From positions 1-64,000 of the forward strand of contig JAFGUH010000143.1 in the NCBI GenBank assembly GCA_016938615.1: DNA of 64,000 bases, in the 5' to 3' direction. This document shows positions 16,091-27,437 of this stretch, piece by piece (position 1 is the stretch's first letter; every line of letters starts with the position of its first letter). This DNA comes from Halothiobacillaceae bacterium (GTDB lineage Bacteria > Pseudomonadota > Gammaproteobacteria > Halothiobacillales > Halothiobacillaceae). The notes beneath the pieces are model-generated. The model was given only the letters and a program-made list of their open reading frames with translations. It ran no database searches and had not been told where the DNA came from. The position numbers were made by a program, and so were the translations under genes.

Positions 16091-18445
16091 ATGCCATCGA
16101 TCGCTAATCACCATCGCCGAGCCCATTTTCGAAACGCCGTGATCATATTGGCCGGGGTCGCGGGCTTGTTCATGCTGGTCTGGTCGTACGTCGGCAGTTA
16201 TCAGCAACTGATTTCTTCGACGCAGGTAGCCGCGATCTCGCATCTCGCGGTCGAATATCGGCTGCTCGATCGTCATCAGGCGGAACTCGCCCAGCAGGTG
16301 GTCGAGGACCTGATCGACCGGCCCGCGATCCTGCGATTGCTCGCCGAGGCGGCACACGCGCCGAACGCCGCTACGCGTGCGCCCTTGCGCCGTGAATTGC
16401 ACGACCGCCTCACGCCTACCTACGAGCGGATGCGCGATAAGGGGTTCGACCAACTTCATTTCCACTTGCCCGGTGCGATCAGCTTTCTGCGCTTCGACCG
16501 GCCCGACCGATACGACGATCGTCTGTGGAAAACGCGACCCGGCATCGCCCGGGTTCACCTGGAACGTCGGCCGGTCAGCGGTTTCGAAGAGGGTCGGCTG
16601 TCGGGCGGGTTTCGCTATCTCTTCCCGCTGTTCTTCGAGGGTGAGTTCGTCGGCTCGGTAGAGGCCTCGTACGCGTTTCGGTCCTTCCTGAGCGACTACG
16701 CCGACGGGCCTGAGGTCGGCTATCGTCTGTTGCTCCCTCGGGATGCCGTGGCCAACCGAGCCGCTGACGCCGCGGAACGGGACTACATCGACTCCCAGCT
16801 GCATCCGGATTTCGTCGTCGATCGGCAAGACGAGCCGGGCACGGGGGGCGATGGGGTGGCCGGTTTGCCCGGCGGCGAGTGGAGCGCGAAGCGCTTGAGC
16901 GCGGTGGGTCGGTCCTTGCCGTCCGCCGTGCGGGACCGCATGGACCGGGGTGAGCGGTTCGCCGAGGTCACGCGTCAACCCGAGCCGGCAGTGGTCGCTT
17001 TTCTGCCGGTGCAGACCACCGAGGGAACGGTCGGCGGCTACCTGCTGCGCTACGCGCCTGCCCCCGAGGTCGCCCAGGCCTGGTCCTCGCTGTGGATCAA
17101 GGGTGGGCTCGCCGCAGTGATGGTGCTTATTACCCTCGGGTCCCTGCTGTACCTGAGCTGGCGGGAATCCGCTCGCCAACTCGAGCGCGAGCGATGGCTG
17201 CAATTGCTCAACGAGGCTCAGCGGATCGCGCAGGTTGGCAATTGGGCGTTCGACGTCCAGAGCGGAGCGCTTACCTGGTCGGACCAGGTCTTCCGCCTCT
17301 TCGGCTATCCGCCGCGAAGCTTCTCGCCGACCTACGAGCGCTTCCTTGAAATAGTGCATCCCCATGACCGTGAGCGGGTGTCAGGGGCGGTGGCCGAGGC
17401 GCTTGAGACCGGCCGCGCCTACCAGGTGACCCACCGGGTGGTATTGCCCGATGGCCATACGCGTTACATCCACGAACGCGCGGCGCTCGAACGCGATGAG
17501 AAATCGCAGGCGGTGGTCATCGTCGGTACGGCGCAGGACATCAGCGACCAGGTCGCCGCGGAGAAGGAGTCCCGAGAGGCGGCGACGATCCTGTATTCGA
17601 CCCGCGAGGGCGTGATCATCGCCAGCGAGGTCGGTCACGTGCTTTCGGCCAATCCGGCCGTCGAGCGCCTGTTGGGCCTTGACGAGAAGGCGTTGGTGGG
17701 CCGGCTGGTCGACGAGTTGATTGTCGATCACGAGCAGTCCACGCCCTTTGCCGAGGTGCGCGAGCGGCTGGATGGCAGGGGAAGCTGGGAGGGTGAGCTC
17801 TGGTTGCGGCGGTTCGGTGACGGGACCGATTTCTTTCCGGCGCGGGCGACATTCACCGCCATCACCAGCGACATGGAGGAGCGCCGTTTCGTGGTGATGT
17901 TCTCCGACATTTCCGAGGCCAAGGCGCGCGAGTGGGCCATGTGGCACCAGGCCCATCACGACGCGCTGACCGGGTTGGCGAATCGGACCCTGTTCCAGGA
18001 GCGCCTCGAGCGTGCCCTGTCAGCGGCCGAACGCCACGGCGAACGAGTTGGCGTGCTTTACCTTGATCTGGACGGTTTCAAGCCGATCAACGACACCTAC
18101 GGTCACGAGGTGGGTGACGACCTGTTGATCGTCCTCGCCCAGCGTCTGCTTGAGGTCACGCGTGAAGAGGACACGGTGAGCCGGCAAGGAGGCGACGAAT
18201 TCGCCGTGCTGGTGGCTCGCCCGGCCACCCCCGAGGCGGTGGAGACGGTTGCCGAGAAGGTCGTCGAGGCCATACACGGCCCGGTGCAGGTCGGGCGGCT
18301 GACGCTCCACCCGCGAGCGAGTATCGGTGTGGCCGTTTACCCGGACCACGGCACCACGGTCGAGGCGTTGATCGCGGCGGCGGACGAGTCGATGTACCGC
18401 CAGAAGCAGGGGCGCAAGGGTGAGGCAGGCGGCCTGATCGACTGA
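16091..18445 (+). CDS. Membrane diguanylate cyclase with Cache-like sensor and two PAS domains
   Basis: About 784 residues that would make cyclic-di-GMP. Order: membrane helix (about 15-35), periplasmic double-Cache-like region (about 40-330, with FDQLHFHLPGAISFLRFDRP), membrane helix (about 335-358), PAS (370-490), PAS (500-615) and GGDEF domain with the intact motif RQGGDEF near 697. An RxxD product-inhibition site (REED) sits five residues before GGDEF. There is no EAL domain. The ATG at 16091 is chosen; a TTG 13 codons upstream is also possible, and neither has a clear ribosome-binding site. Confidence 0.9.
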   Translation: MPSIANHHRRAHFRNAVIILAGVAGLFMLVWSYVGSYQQLISSTQVAAISHLAVEYRLLDRHQAELAQQVVEDLIDRPAILRLLAEAAHAPNAATRAPLRRELHDRLTPTYERMRDKGFDQLHFHLPGAISFLRFDRPDRYDDRLWKTRPGIARVHLERRPVSGFEEGRLSGGFRYLFPLFFEGEFVGSVEASYAFRSFLSDYADGPEVGYRLLLPRDAVANRAADAAERDYIDSQLHPDFVVDRQDEPGTGGDGVAGLPGGEWSAKRLSAVGRSLPSAVRDRMDRGERFAEVTRQPEPAVVAFLPVQTTEGTVGGYLLRYAPAPEVAQAWSSLWIKGGLAAVMVLITLGSLLYLSWRESARQLERERWLQLLNEAQRIAQVGNWAFDVQSGALTWSDQVFRLFGYPPRSFSPTYERFLEIVHPHDRERVSGAVAEALETGRAYQVTHRVVLPDGHTRYIHERAALERDEKSQAVVIVGTAQDISDQVAAEKESREAATILYSTREGVIIASEVGHVLSANPAVERLLGLDEKALVGRLVDELIVDHEQSTPFAEVRERLDGRGSWEGELWLRRFGDGTDFFPARATFTAITSDMEERRFVVMFSDISEAKAREWAMWHQAHHDALTGLANRTLFQERLERALSAAERHGERVGVLYLDLDGFKPINDTYGHEVGDDLLIVLAQRLLEVTREEDTVSRQGGDEFAVLVARPATPEAVETVAEKVVEAIHGPVQVGRLTLHPRASIGVAVYPDHGTTVEALIAAADESMYRQKQGRKGEAGGLID

Positions 18446-18750
18446 GTTCAGCGACGTCCGAGCCTGTTTTCAAGGGCGCCCGGGCAGCCAGTCGAGGTCG
18501 CGCCCACTGCCTCTCACCGCCGGATGCCCGTGGCGATGTGAACACCACGCCAGAAAGAGCCCGGCCGCCTATCACGCCTATCACGCCGATCGTCGCCGCT
18601 CGGCGAGGGAAAGGCAATGCACGGCCTGAACCGACAACTCGCGTCCTCCCGGGCCGCTGTCGGCGGACGTGTTCATTCCAGACGGAACCAGGCGATCCGG
18701 CCATGTCGGTGAGAAGGGCGGCCGGGTGGCAGTCGACGCGTGCGGGCGTC
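18446..18750. other. Intergenic gap between convergent genes
   Basis: About 305 bases between the diguanylate cyclase and amt stop codons. There is a small direct repeat CTATCACGCCTATCACGCC near 18570. No convincing coding sequence, terminator with a T run, or TIR element was seen; the short ORFs here lack ribosome-binding sites. Confidence 0.5.
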
Positions 18751-19947
18751 TTATCGTTCGCCCGCCTCCGGCGTCGCCGTGATTCGGTGAATCGTGAGGT
18801 CGGCCCCCTGGAACTCCTCTTCCTGAGTCAGGCGAATACCCACGGTGCGCTTTAGCAGCCAATAGACGAGGAAACCGCCCACCAGGGCGATCGCGATGCC
18901 CACGGCGGTGCCCACCACCTGAGAAAGCAGGCTCACGCCGCCCATCCCGCCGAGCGCTTGTAGCCCGAAGATGCCGGCGGCGATAGCCCCCCAGGCGCCG
19001 CACAACCCGTGCAGCGGCCAGACGCCGAGTACGTCGTCGATCTTCCAGCGGTTTTGCGTCAGGATGAAGGTGACCACGAACAGGGCGCCGCCGACCGCAC
19101 CGATGGCGAGTGCACCCAACGGGTGCACGATGTCCGAGCCGGCGCAGATGGCCACCAGGCCGGCCAGCGGCCCGTTGTGGACGAAGCCCGGGTCGTTGCG
19201 GCCGACGATCAGGGCGGCGAGTACGCCGCCGACCATTGCCATCAGCGAGTTGAGCGCGACCAGCCCGGAGACGGCCTCCACCGACTGGGCCGACATCACG
19301 TTGAAACCGAACCAGCCCACCGTGAGAATCCACGCCCCGAGAGCCAGGAACGGGATGCTCGACGGCGGGTGGGCGGCCATGCCGTTCTTGTTGTATCGCC
19401 CGCGGCGCGCGCCCAGCAACACCACGGCCACCAGGGCGATCCAGCCGCCCATCCCGTGCACCACCATGGAGCCGGCGAAGTCGTGAAAACCCGCCCCGAA
19501 TGTCGATTCAAGCCAGCCCTGCAGGCCGAAGCGGCCGTTCCAGACCATGCCTTCGTAGACCGGATAGACGAAGGCCACCAGCAGGAAGGTGGCGGCGAGC
19601 ACCGGATAAAACTTCGCCCGTTCGGCGATCCCGCCCGAGACGATCGCCGGGATGGCGGCGGCGAAGGTCAGCAGGAAGAAGAACTTAACCAGCTCGTAGC
19701 CGTTGCCGACGCTCAGGTCGGCTGCCGTGGCATAGAAATCCATGCCGTAGGCGATCCAGTAGCCGATGAAGAAATAGGCGATTGTCGCCACGGCGAAATC
19801 ACCGATGATCTTGACCAGGGCATTGACCTGGTTCTTCTCCCGTACCGTGCCCACCTCGAGAAAGGCGAAGCCGGCATGCATGGCCAGCACCATGGCCGCG
19901 CCGATCAAGAGAAAGAAGGTGTTCGCCCCATCCTGAAAGGTGTCCAT
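18751..19947 (-). CDS. amt: Ammonium transporter, Amt family
   Basis: A 398-residue channel with eleven predicted membrane helices. The twin pore histidines are represented by SMVVHGMGGW and PLHGLCGAWG, and the N-terminal motif MHAGFAFLEVGTVREKN is diagnostic. The C-terminal tail EEEFQGADLTIHRI is the regulatory region contacted by PII proteins in this family. No glnK is adjacent. The ATG at 19947 follows GGGGGA, and a sigma-54 promoter lies about 35 bases upstream. The track start is 20 codons too early and would fall upstream of the likely transcription start. Confidence 0.94.
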   Translation of the reverse strand: MDTFQDGANTFFLLIGAAMVLAMHAGFAFLEVGTVREKNQVNALVKIIGDFAVATIAYFFIGYWIAYGMDFYATAADLSVGNGYELVKFFFLLTFAAAIPAIVSGGIAERAKFYPVLAATFLLVAFVYPVYEGMVWNGRFGLQGWLESTFGAGFHDFAGSMVVHGMGGWIALVAVVLLGARRGRYNKNGMAAHPPSSIPFLALGAWILTVGWFGFNVMSAQSVEAVSGLVALNSLMAMVGGVLAALIVGRNDPGFVHNGPLAGLVAICAGSDIVHPLGALAIGAVGGALFVVTFILTQNRWKIDDVLGVWPLHGLCGAWGAIAAGIFGLQALGGMGGVSLLSQVVGTAVGIAIALVGGFLVYWLLKRTVGIRLTQEEEFQGADLTIHRITATPEAGER

Positions 19948-19982
19948 CCGAGTCCCCCGTCTGAATTGCTGTGTGCACCAAA

Positions 19983-19998
19983 AGCAGGAATCGTTCCA
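19983..19998 (-). promoter_or_regulatory. Sigma-54 promoter of amt
   Basis: On the minus strand the sequence reads TGGAACGATTCCTGCT: GG and GC with exact 10-base spacing, and identical in 12 of 16 positions to the flavoprotein promoter at 6113. Transcription would begin about 25 bases before the amt ATG. Confidence 0.72.
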
Positions 19999-20071
19999 CG
20001 CCGGCATGCCGCATCCGAGGGCAATACTCGCCCGTCCGTCGCTTTATTCTGGTGCAGTCGCGAGCACGGTC

Positions 20072-20086
20072 GCACTATGTTCGTGC
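20072..20086. promoter_or_regulatory. NtrC-type enhancer site upstream of amt
   Basis: GCAC-TATGTTC-GTGC matches the NtrC pattern GCAC-N7-GTGC. It lies about 75-90 bases upstream of the amt sigma-54 promoter, a normal enhancer distance. A further TGGTGCA half-site is nearby at about 20050. Confidence 0.6.
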
Positions 20087-20124
20087 GCTCGATGGCCGTC
20101 TGCCGGTTGGTTCACGCGCCTCGA

Positions 20125-21576
20125 TCAGAACGTGGAAAGCCCGGTCGCCTCCATCACGCGATAGCGCCAGTAACGCCACAGGGAGCCGTCGGCGTAGTGC
20201 GAAAAGGGCAGGCTGTGCTGTTCGCCGTCTTGGTTGTTCCAGCGACGGGCGACGTAGTCGAGGATCGCCGTCAAGGCCGGATGTCCGGCCGGGGCCTGCC
20301 ACTCGACATCGGTCTCCATGTTGAAATTGTCGAGATTGCGGCGGGTGAAATTGGCCGAGCCCAGCAGTACCTTGCCGCTGCCATCCGGATGACTCAGCAC
20401 TAGGAGCTTGGCGTGGCACTGTTCGCCGTGGGTCAGGCACCAGCGCACCTGCACGCCGGCACGGTGGAGTTCGTTGCCGACCGGCCGGTTGGGCAGGCCG
20501 CTCTTCTGGCGGCCGAAGGCGTCGTGGTTGGGGTCGAGCAGCACCCGCACCGGCACGCCGCGCTCGGCCGCGCGCTTGAGTGCCTCGATCACCCCGCGGT
20601 GAGACAGGTAGAACATCGCGAGATCGAGACGGTCGTCGGGTCCGGCGGCCTCGATCAAGTCGAGCGCCGCCTCGCGTATCCGCGCCTCGGTCAGGATGCG
20701 CAGTCGGCCCTCGTCGGTGCGGTTGGTCGCGTTCCCCAAGCCCTTCCGCGGTGCGGTGAACGCATCCCCGTGCCCACTGAGCGCCGCGGCGGAACGCTCG
20801 GTGGCGAGGAGGTCGAGTGCCGCGGGACCGGCAAAGCGCAGGGCGACGTTTCCGTGGCGGCTGCTGGCGTCGTGCGGGTTGGCCGAGGTTACGAGTCCCT
20901 GCCACTGATCGCCGAGGTCAGCGACGATCGTCTTGCGATGATTGGCCTTGACGTTGAGCAATCGCATCCAGGAAGCCAGCGCGACAGGCGGTTCGGCCAG
21001 CGGGTTGGGCAGCCATCCCTGGTCGGGACTGGCCTCGAGAGCCTGGCAACACAGTCGCCAGAGACCCGACCAGATGGGGTTCGGGTCCCGCAGGCGCTCG
21101 AGGTCGGTGAACACGATGTCGACCCCCGCCGTCCGCAGGCGTTCGAAGTGCGATGGCGTCAGGCTGCCGTAGACCGTGTTCACGGGATCGGTGATCAGCA
21201 GCGTCCGCGGCGCTGGTCGACGATGGCGACGCTCGGCGATCGCCCCAGTGAGCTCGCTCGACAAGGGTCGGTAGGCGGCACCGGAGTCGCCAGCGAAATC
21301 ATTGAAAAGGAACATGTCCAGCACGAGAAGCCGCTGCGCGCCCCGGATCATTTCGCCGATCGCATCGAAGATCCGCTGGTCGCTGACCAGCGTTCCGTCG
21401 GGCGCCTGGTAAGTCGTATCGGCGAGAAAGCGCACCTCCTGGGCCGGTACCCACGGAGTGGCCACGTCCAGCCCACCGGGCATGGGCTTGTAGACGTGCC
21501 ACATGCCCATGATCAGCCACGCGAGGAGACTCAGGGTGATTATCGTCAGGAAAAGCGGTTTTCGGCGCAGGCCCAT
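20125..21576 (-). CDS. Membrane-anchored phospholipase-D-like (HKD) protein
   Basis: A 483-residue protein with one N-terminal membrane helix (about residues 7-26) and two PLD catalytic segments. The first is NHRKTIVAD followed by TSANPHD, and the second HAKLLVLSH with GSANFTRRNLDN. Paired HKD motifs point to phosphatidyl transfer or phosphodiester hydrolysis, as in cardiolipin synthases, but the overall sequence does not look like ClsA or ClsC. The ATG at 21576 follows AAGGA. It is divergent from katG. Function beyond the superfamily is not assigned. Confidence 0.85.
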   Translation of the reverse strand: MGLRRKPLFLTIITLSLLAWLIMGMWHVYKPMPGGLDVATPWVPAQEVRFLADTTYQAPDGTLVSDQRIFDAIGEMIRGAQRLLVLDMFLFNDFAGDSGAAYRPLSSELTGAIAERRHRRPAPRTLLITDPVNTVYGSLTPSHFERLRTAGVDIVFTDLERLRDPNPIWSGLWRLCCQALEASPDQGWLPNPLAEPPVALASWMRLLNVKANHRKTIVADLGDQWQGLVTSANPHDASSRHGNVALRFAGPAALDLLATERSAAALSGHGDAFTAPRKGLGNATNRTDEGRLRILTEARIREAALDLIEAAGPDDRLDLAMFYLSHRGVIEALKRAAERGVPVRVLLDPNHDAFGRQKSGLPNRPVGNELHRAGVQVRWCLTHGEQCHAKLLVLSHPDGSGKVLLGSANFTRRNLDNFNMETDVEWQAPAGHPALTAILDYVARRWNNQDGEQHSLPFSHYADGSLWRYWRYRVMEATGLSTF

Positions 21577-21678
21577 GGGCAGGTTCCTTGAGAGCGTTTC
21601 GAAAGCGTACACGGCCGGGCGGGTCGGTGGATAAACGGGCTAGTTTGATTGAGAATTACGCGTCTTTTCAGTCGATTG

Positions 21679-21715
21679 ATAGTATTGTTCTATGGCAAGG
21701 CGATAAAAATGCAAT
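21679..21715 (+). promoter_or_regulatory. OxyR-like operator upstream of katG
   Basis: ATAG-N7-CTAT-N7-CGAT-N7-CAAT follows the four-part spacing of OxyR sites (ATAG-N7-CTAT repeated with a 7-base gap). The first two elements are perfect and the last two degenerate. It abuts the -35 box of the predicted katG promoter. Confidence 0.62.
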
Positions 21716-21744
21716 TTGTGGCCGCTGACCTGTCGGCCTAGATT
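21716..21744 (+). promoter_or_regulatory. Predicted katG promoter
   Basis: TTGTGG, 17 bases, TAGATT. The -35 is weak, as expected for an activator-dependent promoter, and it touches the OxyR-like site. This implies a leader of about 150 bases, in which no other structure was recognised. Confidence 0.5.
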
Positions 21745-21891
21745 GTCCAGTGGGTTCCGGACGATAGGCCCCGTGGCAGCATTGGCCGGTATGCTCTGGT
21801 CAGGCGCCGCTGCACGGCCCCTTGGTGGGTCGGCGGCATCGTCCGACAACGCGGCGCGGCAGGTGCCGCTCGACACGAACGATATGGCTAG

Positions 21892-24120
<2,229 letters not shown>

Positions 24121-24159
24121 CCGGGGTTGATCGCCGGCACTGCCGGCACGCCTGAAGCG

Positions 24160-24191
24160 GGCCACCGATCCGAAAGGATTGGTGGCCTTTT
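24160..24191 (+). terminator. Terminator of katG
   Basis: A 12-bp stem GGCCACCGATCC / GGATTGGTGGCC with a GAAA tetraloop and TTTT, 40 bases after the stop codon. Confidence 0.93.
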
Positions 24192-24231
24192 AGCTCGTGT
24201 GCTTCATAAACGACACGCGTCCTCGCTCGTC

Positions 24232-24261
24232 TCTCGGCCAAACAAGTCTCGGCCAAACAAG
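24232..24261. repeat. 15-bp tandem duplication
   Basis: TCTCGGCCAAACAAG occurs twice in tandem in the gap between the katG terminator and the YeeE/YedE gene. No function is apparent. Confidence 0.7.
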
Positions 24262-24381
24262 GAAGGTCCCGTACCCGGTCGTGTTCACCGGATCCCCACA
24301 CCGTTGGAACGGCCTTTGCGCGATCTTGAGCATCAGGTGCATCGATGAAATGCCCGGACTCGCCTTTCGGGGCGGCACCCG

Positions 24382-25650
24382 CTAGCGCGAGCAGCCGGGT
24401 GGTCGCTTTCCGGTGGGTTCCTCGTCGTGAAACGGATGGCAGCATCGCGGAATCAGTCGCAGGTCCGCGAGCACCGCCCGGATCAGCGAGCGGCGGGTGG
24501 CCTCGGGATGCAGGGCGCGGTAGAGCATCGTCTTGAGCGTTACGAACGCGCCTAGCACAATGCCGCCGACTGCGAGCAGGCTGCCCAGCGCGAGGGTGGA
24601 TGTGCCCGAGAGCCCCTGGCCGACCGAGCAGCCCATCGCGATGATGCCGCCGCTGCCCATGAGCGCGCCCCCCAAGGTATAGGAGGCGAACTGCGACCGG
24701 CCAGTGAACCCCTGCCAGCGGAATCGTCGACGGGTCAGTGCCCAGCCGCCGGCCCCGAGGATTACGCCCGCCATCGCGACGAGTCCGAAAGTCAGCCAGG
24801 CGACAGTCGGGTTACTAGCCAGGCGCCACGTTTCGGCCGCCGGCGCGACGAAGCTCAGCGATTGGCTGCCGGTGCCGGCCGGAGGCTCAAAGGCGAGGCG
24901 CGCCTCGCTCATCAGTGCCTGCCCGCTCGGCGAGCCGGTCCAGAACCAGCCGGCGGCGATCACCAGACCGATGCCGACACCGCCGATCAGGTCCGAGGGT
25001 CGCAGGCGCCGCGCCCCATCCATCCGCCCCAACCAGAGGATCAGGCCTGCGCTGGCCAGCAATGCCGTGACCAGTCGCCAGCCGGGCAGCGTCCCGGCAC
25101 CCGGGATGGCGTGGTTCGCAAGACCATGCAACAGGGCGCCCAGGTCCTGGTGCGCGACGTCGATCGACTCGAGGGTCAGTCCCGGCCAGGCAAGCGACTG
25201 GTCGATGAACCAGCGCAATGGTGGCCAGTAGAGCAGGGCGGCTGCGGTCAGGCCGACGACCGTGTAGGCCCACAGCGATTTCAGGTCGCCCTGGCCGATG
25301 TTGACCAGGGTCTTGGTCGTGCAGCCACCGGCCAGCACCATCCCGATCCCGAACAGCAGGCCGCCGAGCGCGTAACGCAACCAGGGAAAGACCGGGGCGC
25401 GGTAGCCCACGCGAGACTGATCCAGTTCGAGGCCCGCGAAGAACTCCAGCAACGCCACGGCGAGGATGGCCACCGCGACCGACAGTAGCCAGGCGCGCAT
25501 GCGGCCGAGATCCCCGGTCAGCACCCAATCGGAGACCGCGCCCATGTTGCAGTAGCGCGTGGCGGCGGCGATTGCACCGAAGGCGAGGCCAATGACCAGC
25601 GCGCCGGCGAGCAGCAACAGCCAGGGGTGAGCGATAAGCGAAGCGGTCAT
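24382..25650 (-). CDS. YeeE/YedE family sulfur-compound transporter
   Basis: A membrane protein of about 422 residues with around ten helices and the family cysteines: YCNMGAVSDW, AGGCTTKTL and MGCSVGQGLSG. The thiosulfate importer TsuA belongs to this family and relays thiosulfate between such cysteines, so sulfur-compound import is the likely role. The start is ATG 25650 or ATG 25659; neither has a normal ribosome-binding site because a 10-bp tandem repeat lies immediately upstream. The track start (25809) reads through that repeat. Confidence 0.87.
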   Translation of the reverse strand: MTASLIAHPWLLLLAGALVIGLAFGAIAAATRYCNMGAVSDWVLTGDLGRMRAWLLSVAVAILAVALLEFFAGLELDQSRVGYRAPVFPWLRYALGGLLFGIGMVLAGGCTTKTLVNIGQGDLKSLWAYTVVGLTAAALLYWPPLRWFIDQSLAWPGLTLESIDVAHQDLGALLHGLANHAIPGAGTLPGWRLVTALLASAGLILWLGRMDGARRLRPSDLIGGVGIGLVIAAGWFWTGSPSGQALMSEARLAFEPPAGTGSQSLSFVAPAAETWRLASNPTVAWLTFGLVAMAGVILGAGGWALTRRRFRWQGFTGRSQFASYTLGGALMGSGGIIAMGCSVGQGLSGTSTLALGSLLAVGGIVLGAFVTLKTMLYRALHPEATRRSLIRAVLADLRLIPRCCHPFHDEEPTGKRPPGCSR

Positions 25651-25660
25651 GGGGTCCATG

Positions 25661-25710
25661 GGTGGCAATGGGTGGCAATCGATGGCAACGGATGGCAATG
25701 GATGGCATTG
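25661..25710. repeat. Five 10-bp tandem repeats at the start of the YeeE/YedE gene
   Basis: GGTGGCAATG, GGTGGCAATC, GATGGCAACG, GATGGCAATG, GATGGCATTG. The array directly abuts the probable start codons, where a Shine-Dalgarno sequence would be expected. A change in copy number would alter the spacing between any upstream signal and the ATG. Confidence 0.85.
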
Positions 25711-25783
25711 AAGCGGCTGTTCATGGTAAGGCGTTTGACTCGGTCTAGCGCGTCTCTGTCCCCAGAATCTGGTGATCGATCCA

Positions 25784-26055
25784 TAAGGGAAACACTGCAC
25801 GAATGCCATTCCACCCTACCTGGGCGAGGATCGGGAACACGATGACGGTCAAGCCGGCAACCCCGCCGGGCGGGCCGCCAGGCGCCCATCTGCGGCATCG
25901 CGGTGTTCGTCCGTAAACCCCGCCCTTCGGGTCGGCTCGCACCGATCCGGTTCAGCACTTGGCAATGACGACGGCCATTGCGCGGCGCACCGCCCCTGGA
26001 ATCTGGATGCCTGGCGACCCGCTGAGGGGGGGGTATTCGTGCGGGGGTTCCCCGA
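25784..26055. repeat. Full-length dispersed TIR element (copy E)
   Basis: Left end TAAGGGAAACACTGCACGAATG and right end TATTCGTGCGGGGGTTCCCC are imperfect inverted repeats. The body shares GGGCGGGCCGCC..GCCCATCTGCGG and GGAATCTGG with copy A in reverse orientation. It contains an eight-G run and occupies most of the gap between the divergent YeeE/YedE and glutathionyl-hydroquinone reductase genes. Confidence 0.8.
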
Positions 26056-26240
26056 GGAAGGGCTGGGCTTGGACGGCAAGCCGGGCATCGCCTTACCCTT
26101 ATTCGTTTCGTTTATTTCGAATAATGCATGCGGTTTATTCCGATAGAGTCACCGTCTATTTGGTCCATACTCCCCGGCGATTCATCCCGACCGTGTCGAA
26201 ACGGTTGCGGGACCCCCCGCCTTGATCTGGAGAGACGCCG

Positions 26241-27242
26241 ATGAGCCTGCTTGTCGACGGAATGTTGCACACCGACTGGTTCGAGTCGGAATCCGAGGGC
26301 GGCGAGTTCGTCCGCAAGGATTCCATGTTTCGCCACTGGATCACGCCCGATGGCTCGCCCGGACCGACGGGCGAGGGCGGGTTTCCCGCCGAGGCCGGGC
26401 GCTATCATCTCTACGTTTCCTACGCCTGTCCCTGGGCACATCGCACGCTGATCTTCCGGGCGCTCAAGGGACTCGAGGATCTGATCAGTGTCGACGTGGT
26501 TCACCCGTACATGCGGGCCGAAGGGTGGCATTTCGGTGAGTTTCCCGGCGCCACGCCCGACAGCCAGATGGGCGCGCACCATCTCCACCAGCTCTATACC
26601 CGAGCCGACCCCGAGGTGAGCGGCATCGTCACCGTGCCGGTGCTCTGGGACAAAAAGCGTCAGACGATCGTGAACAACGAGTCCTCCGAGATCATCCGCA
26701 TGTTCAATTCGGCCTTCGACGACCTCACCGGCAATCGGGACGATTACTACCCGGGCGCGTTGCGCGAAGCGATCGAGGAGATCAACGCGACCGTCTACGA
26801 GCAGGTCAACAACGGGGTGTACCGGGCGGGGTTCGCCACAACCCAGGAGGCCTACGAAACCGCCTTCGACCGGCTGTTCGAAACGCTTGACGAACTGGAG
26901 CGCCGGCTGGCACGTCAGCGCTACCTGGTCGGCGAGCGGATCACGGAGGCCGATTGGCGCCTGTTCACCACGCTCGTGCGCTTCGACGCCGTCTACCACG
27001 GGCACTTCAAGTGCAACCGTCACCGGCTGGTCGATTTTCCCAATCTCTGGGCCTTCACCCGCGAGCTCTACCAATGGCCGGGCGTGGCTGGGACCGTGCG
27101 CCTCGATCACATCAAGCACCACTATTACGTCAGCCACGATTGGATCAACCCTACCGGAATCGTGCCGCGTGGGCCGGCGATCGATTTCGGGCAGCCTCAT
27201 CACCGTGGCATTCATCGCGATGAACGCGAGGTGCTCCTTTAG
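26241..27242 (+). CDS. Glutathionyl-hydroquinone reductase (YqjG/ECM4 family)
   Basis: A 333-residue Xi-class glutathione transferase that reduces glutathionyl-hydroquinones. The catalytic cysteine is in YACPWAHRTLIFRALKG near residue 56-60, and the C-terminal domain has the family's RVRLDHIKHHYY-like end (TVRLDHIKHHYYVSH). It stands alone and starts at an ATG after GGAGAGACGCCG. It detoxifies quinone adducts and fits with the nearby katG and tpx in oxidative defence. Confidence 0.95.
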   Translation: MSLLVDGMLHTDWFESESEGGEFVRKDSMFRHWITPDGSPGPTGEGGFPAEAGRYHLYVSYACPWAHRTLIFRALKGLEDLISVDVVHPYMRAEGWHFGEFPGATPDSQMGAHHLHQLYTRADPEVSGIVTVPVLWDKKRQTIVNNESSEIIRMFNSAFDDLTGNRDDYYPGALREAIEEINATVYEQVNNGVYRAGFATTQEAYETAFDRLFETLDELERRLARQRYLVGERITEADWRLFTTLVRFDAVYHGHFKCNRHRLVDFPNLWAFTRELYQWPGVAGTVRLDHIKHHYYVSHDWINPTGIVPRGPAIDFGQPHHRGIHRDEREVLL

Positions 27243-27437
27243 GCATCGAGCACCTTGATGGACGAAAGCTGGGGTGCGGGTTTTCCGAGCGAGCCCATGA
27301 TCGCCGCCGAAAAGCTTCATGGCGCACCGCTTCTCAGTCCGGTCGCCACGTCGATCGAGGCGATGCTGTGGCCTCGAAGGCGCGTTGCGGGCGGCCGCAA
27401 GGCTTTGTAGCATGACGATCTTTTGGATGACGGTTTC

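Noticed and set aside
19009-20403. 464-residue plus-strand ORF opposite amt
   Set aside because: Antisense shadow; composition and lack of start signals argue against coding.
24300-24360. GGAACGGCCTTTGCGCGAT, similar to the left end of copy G
   Set aside because: Only one short, interrupted match and no opposite end; could be chance in GC-rich DNA.
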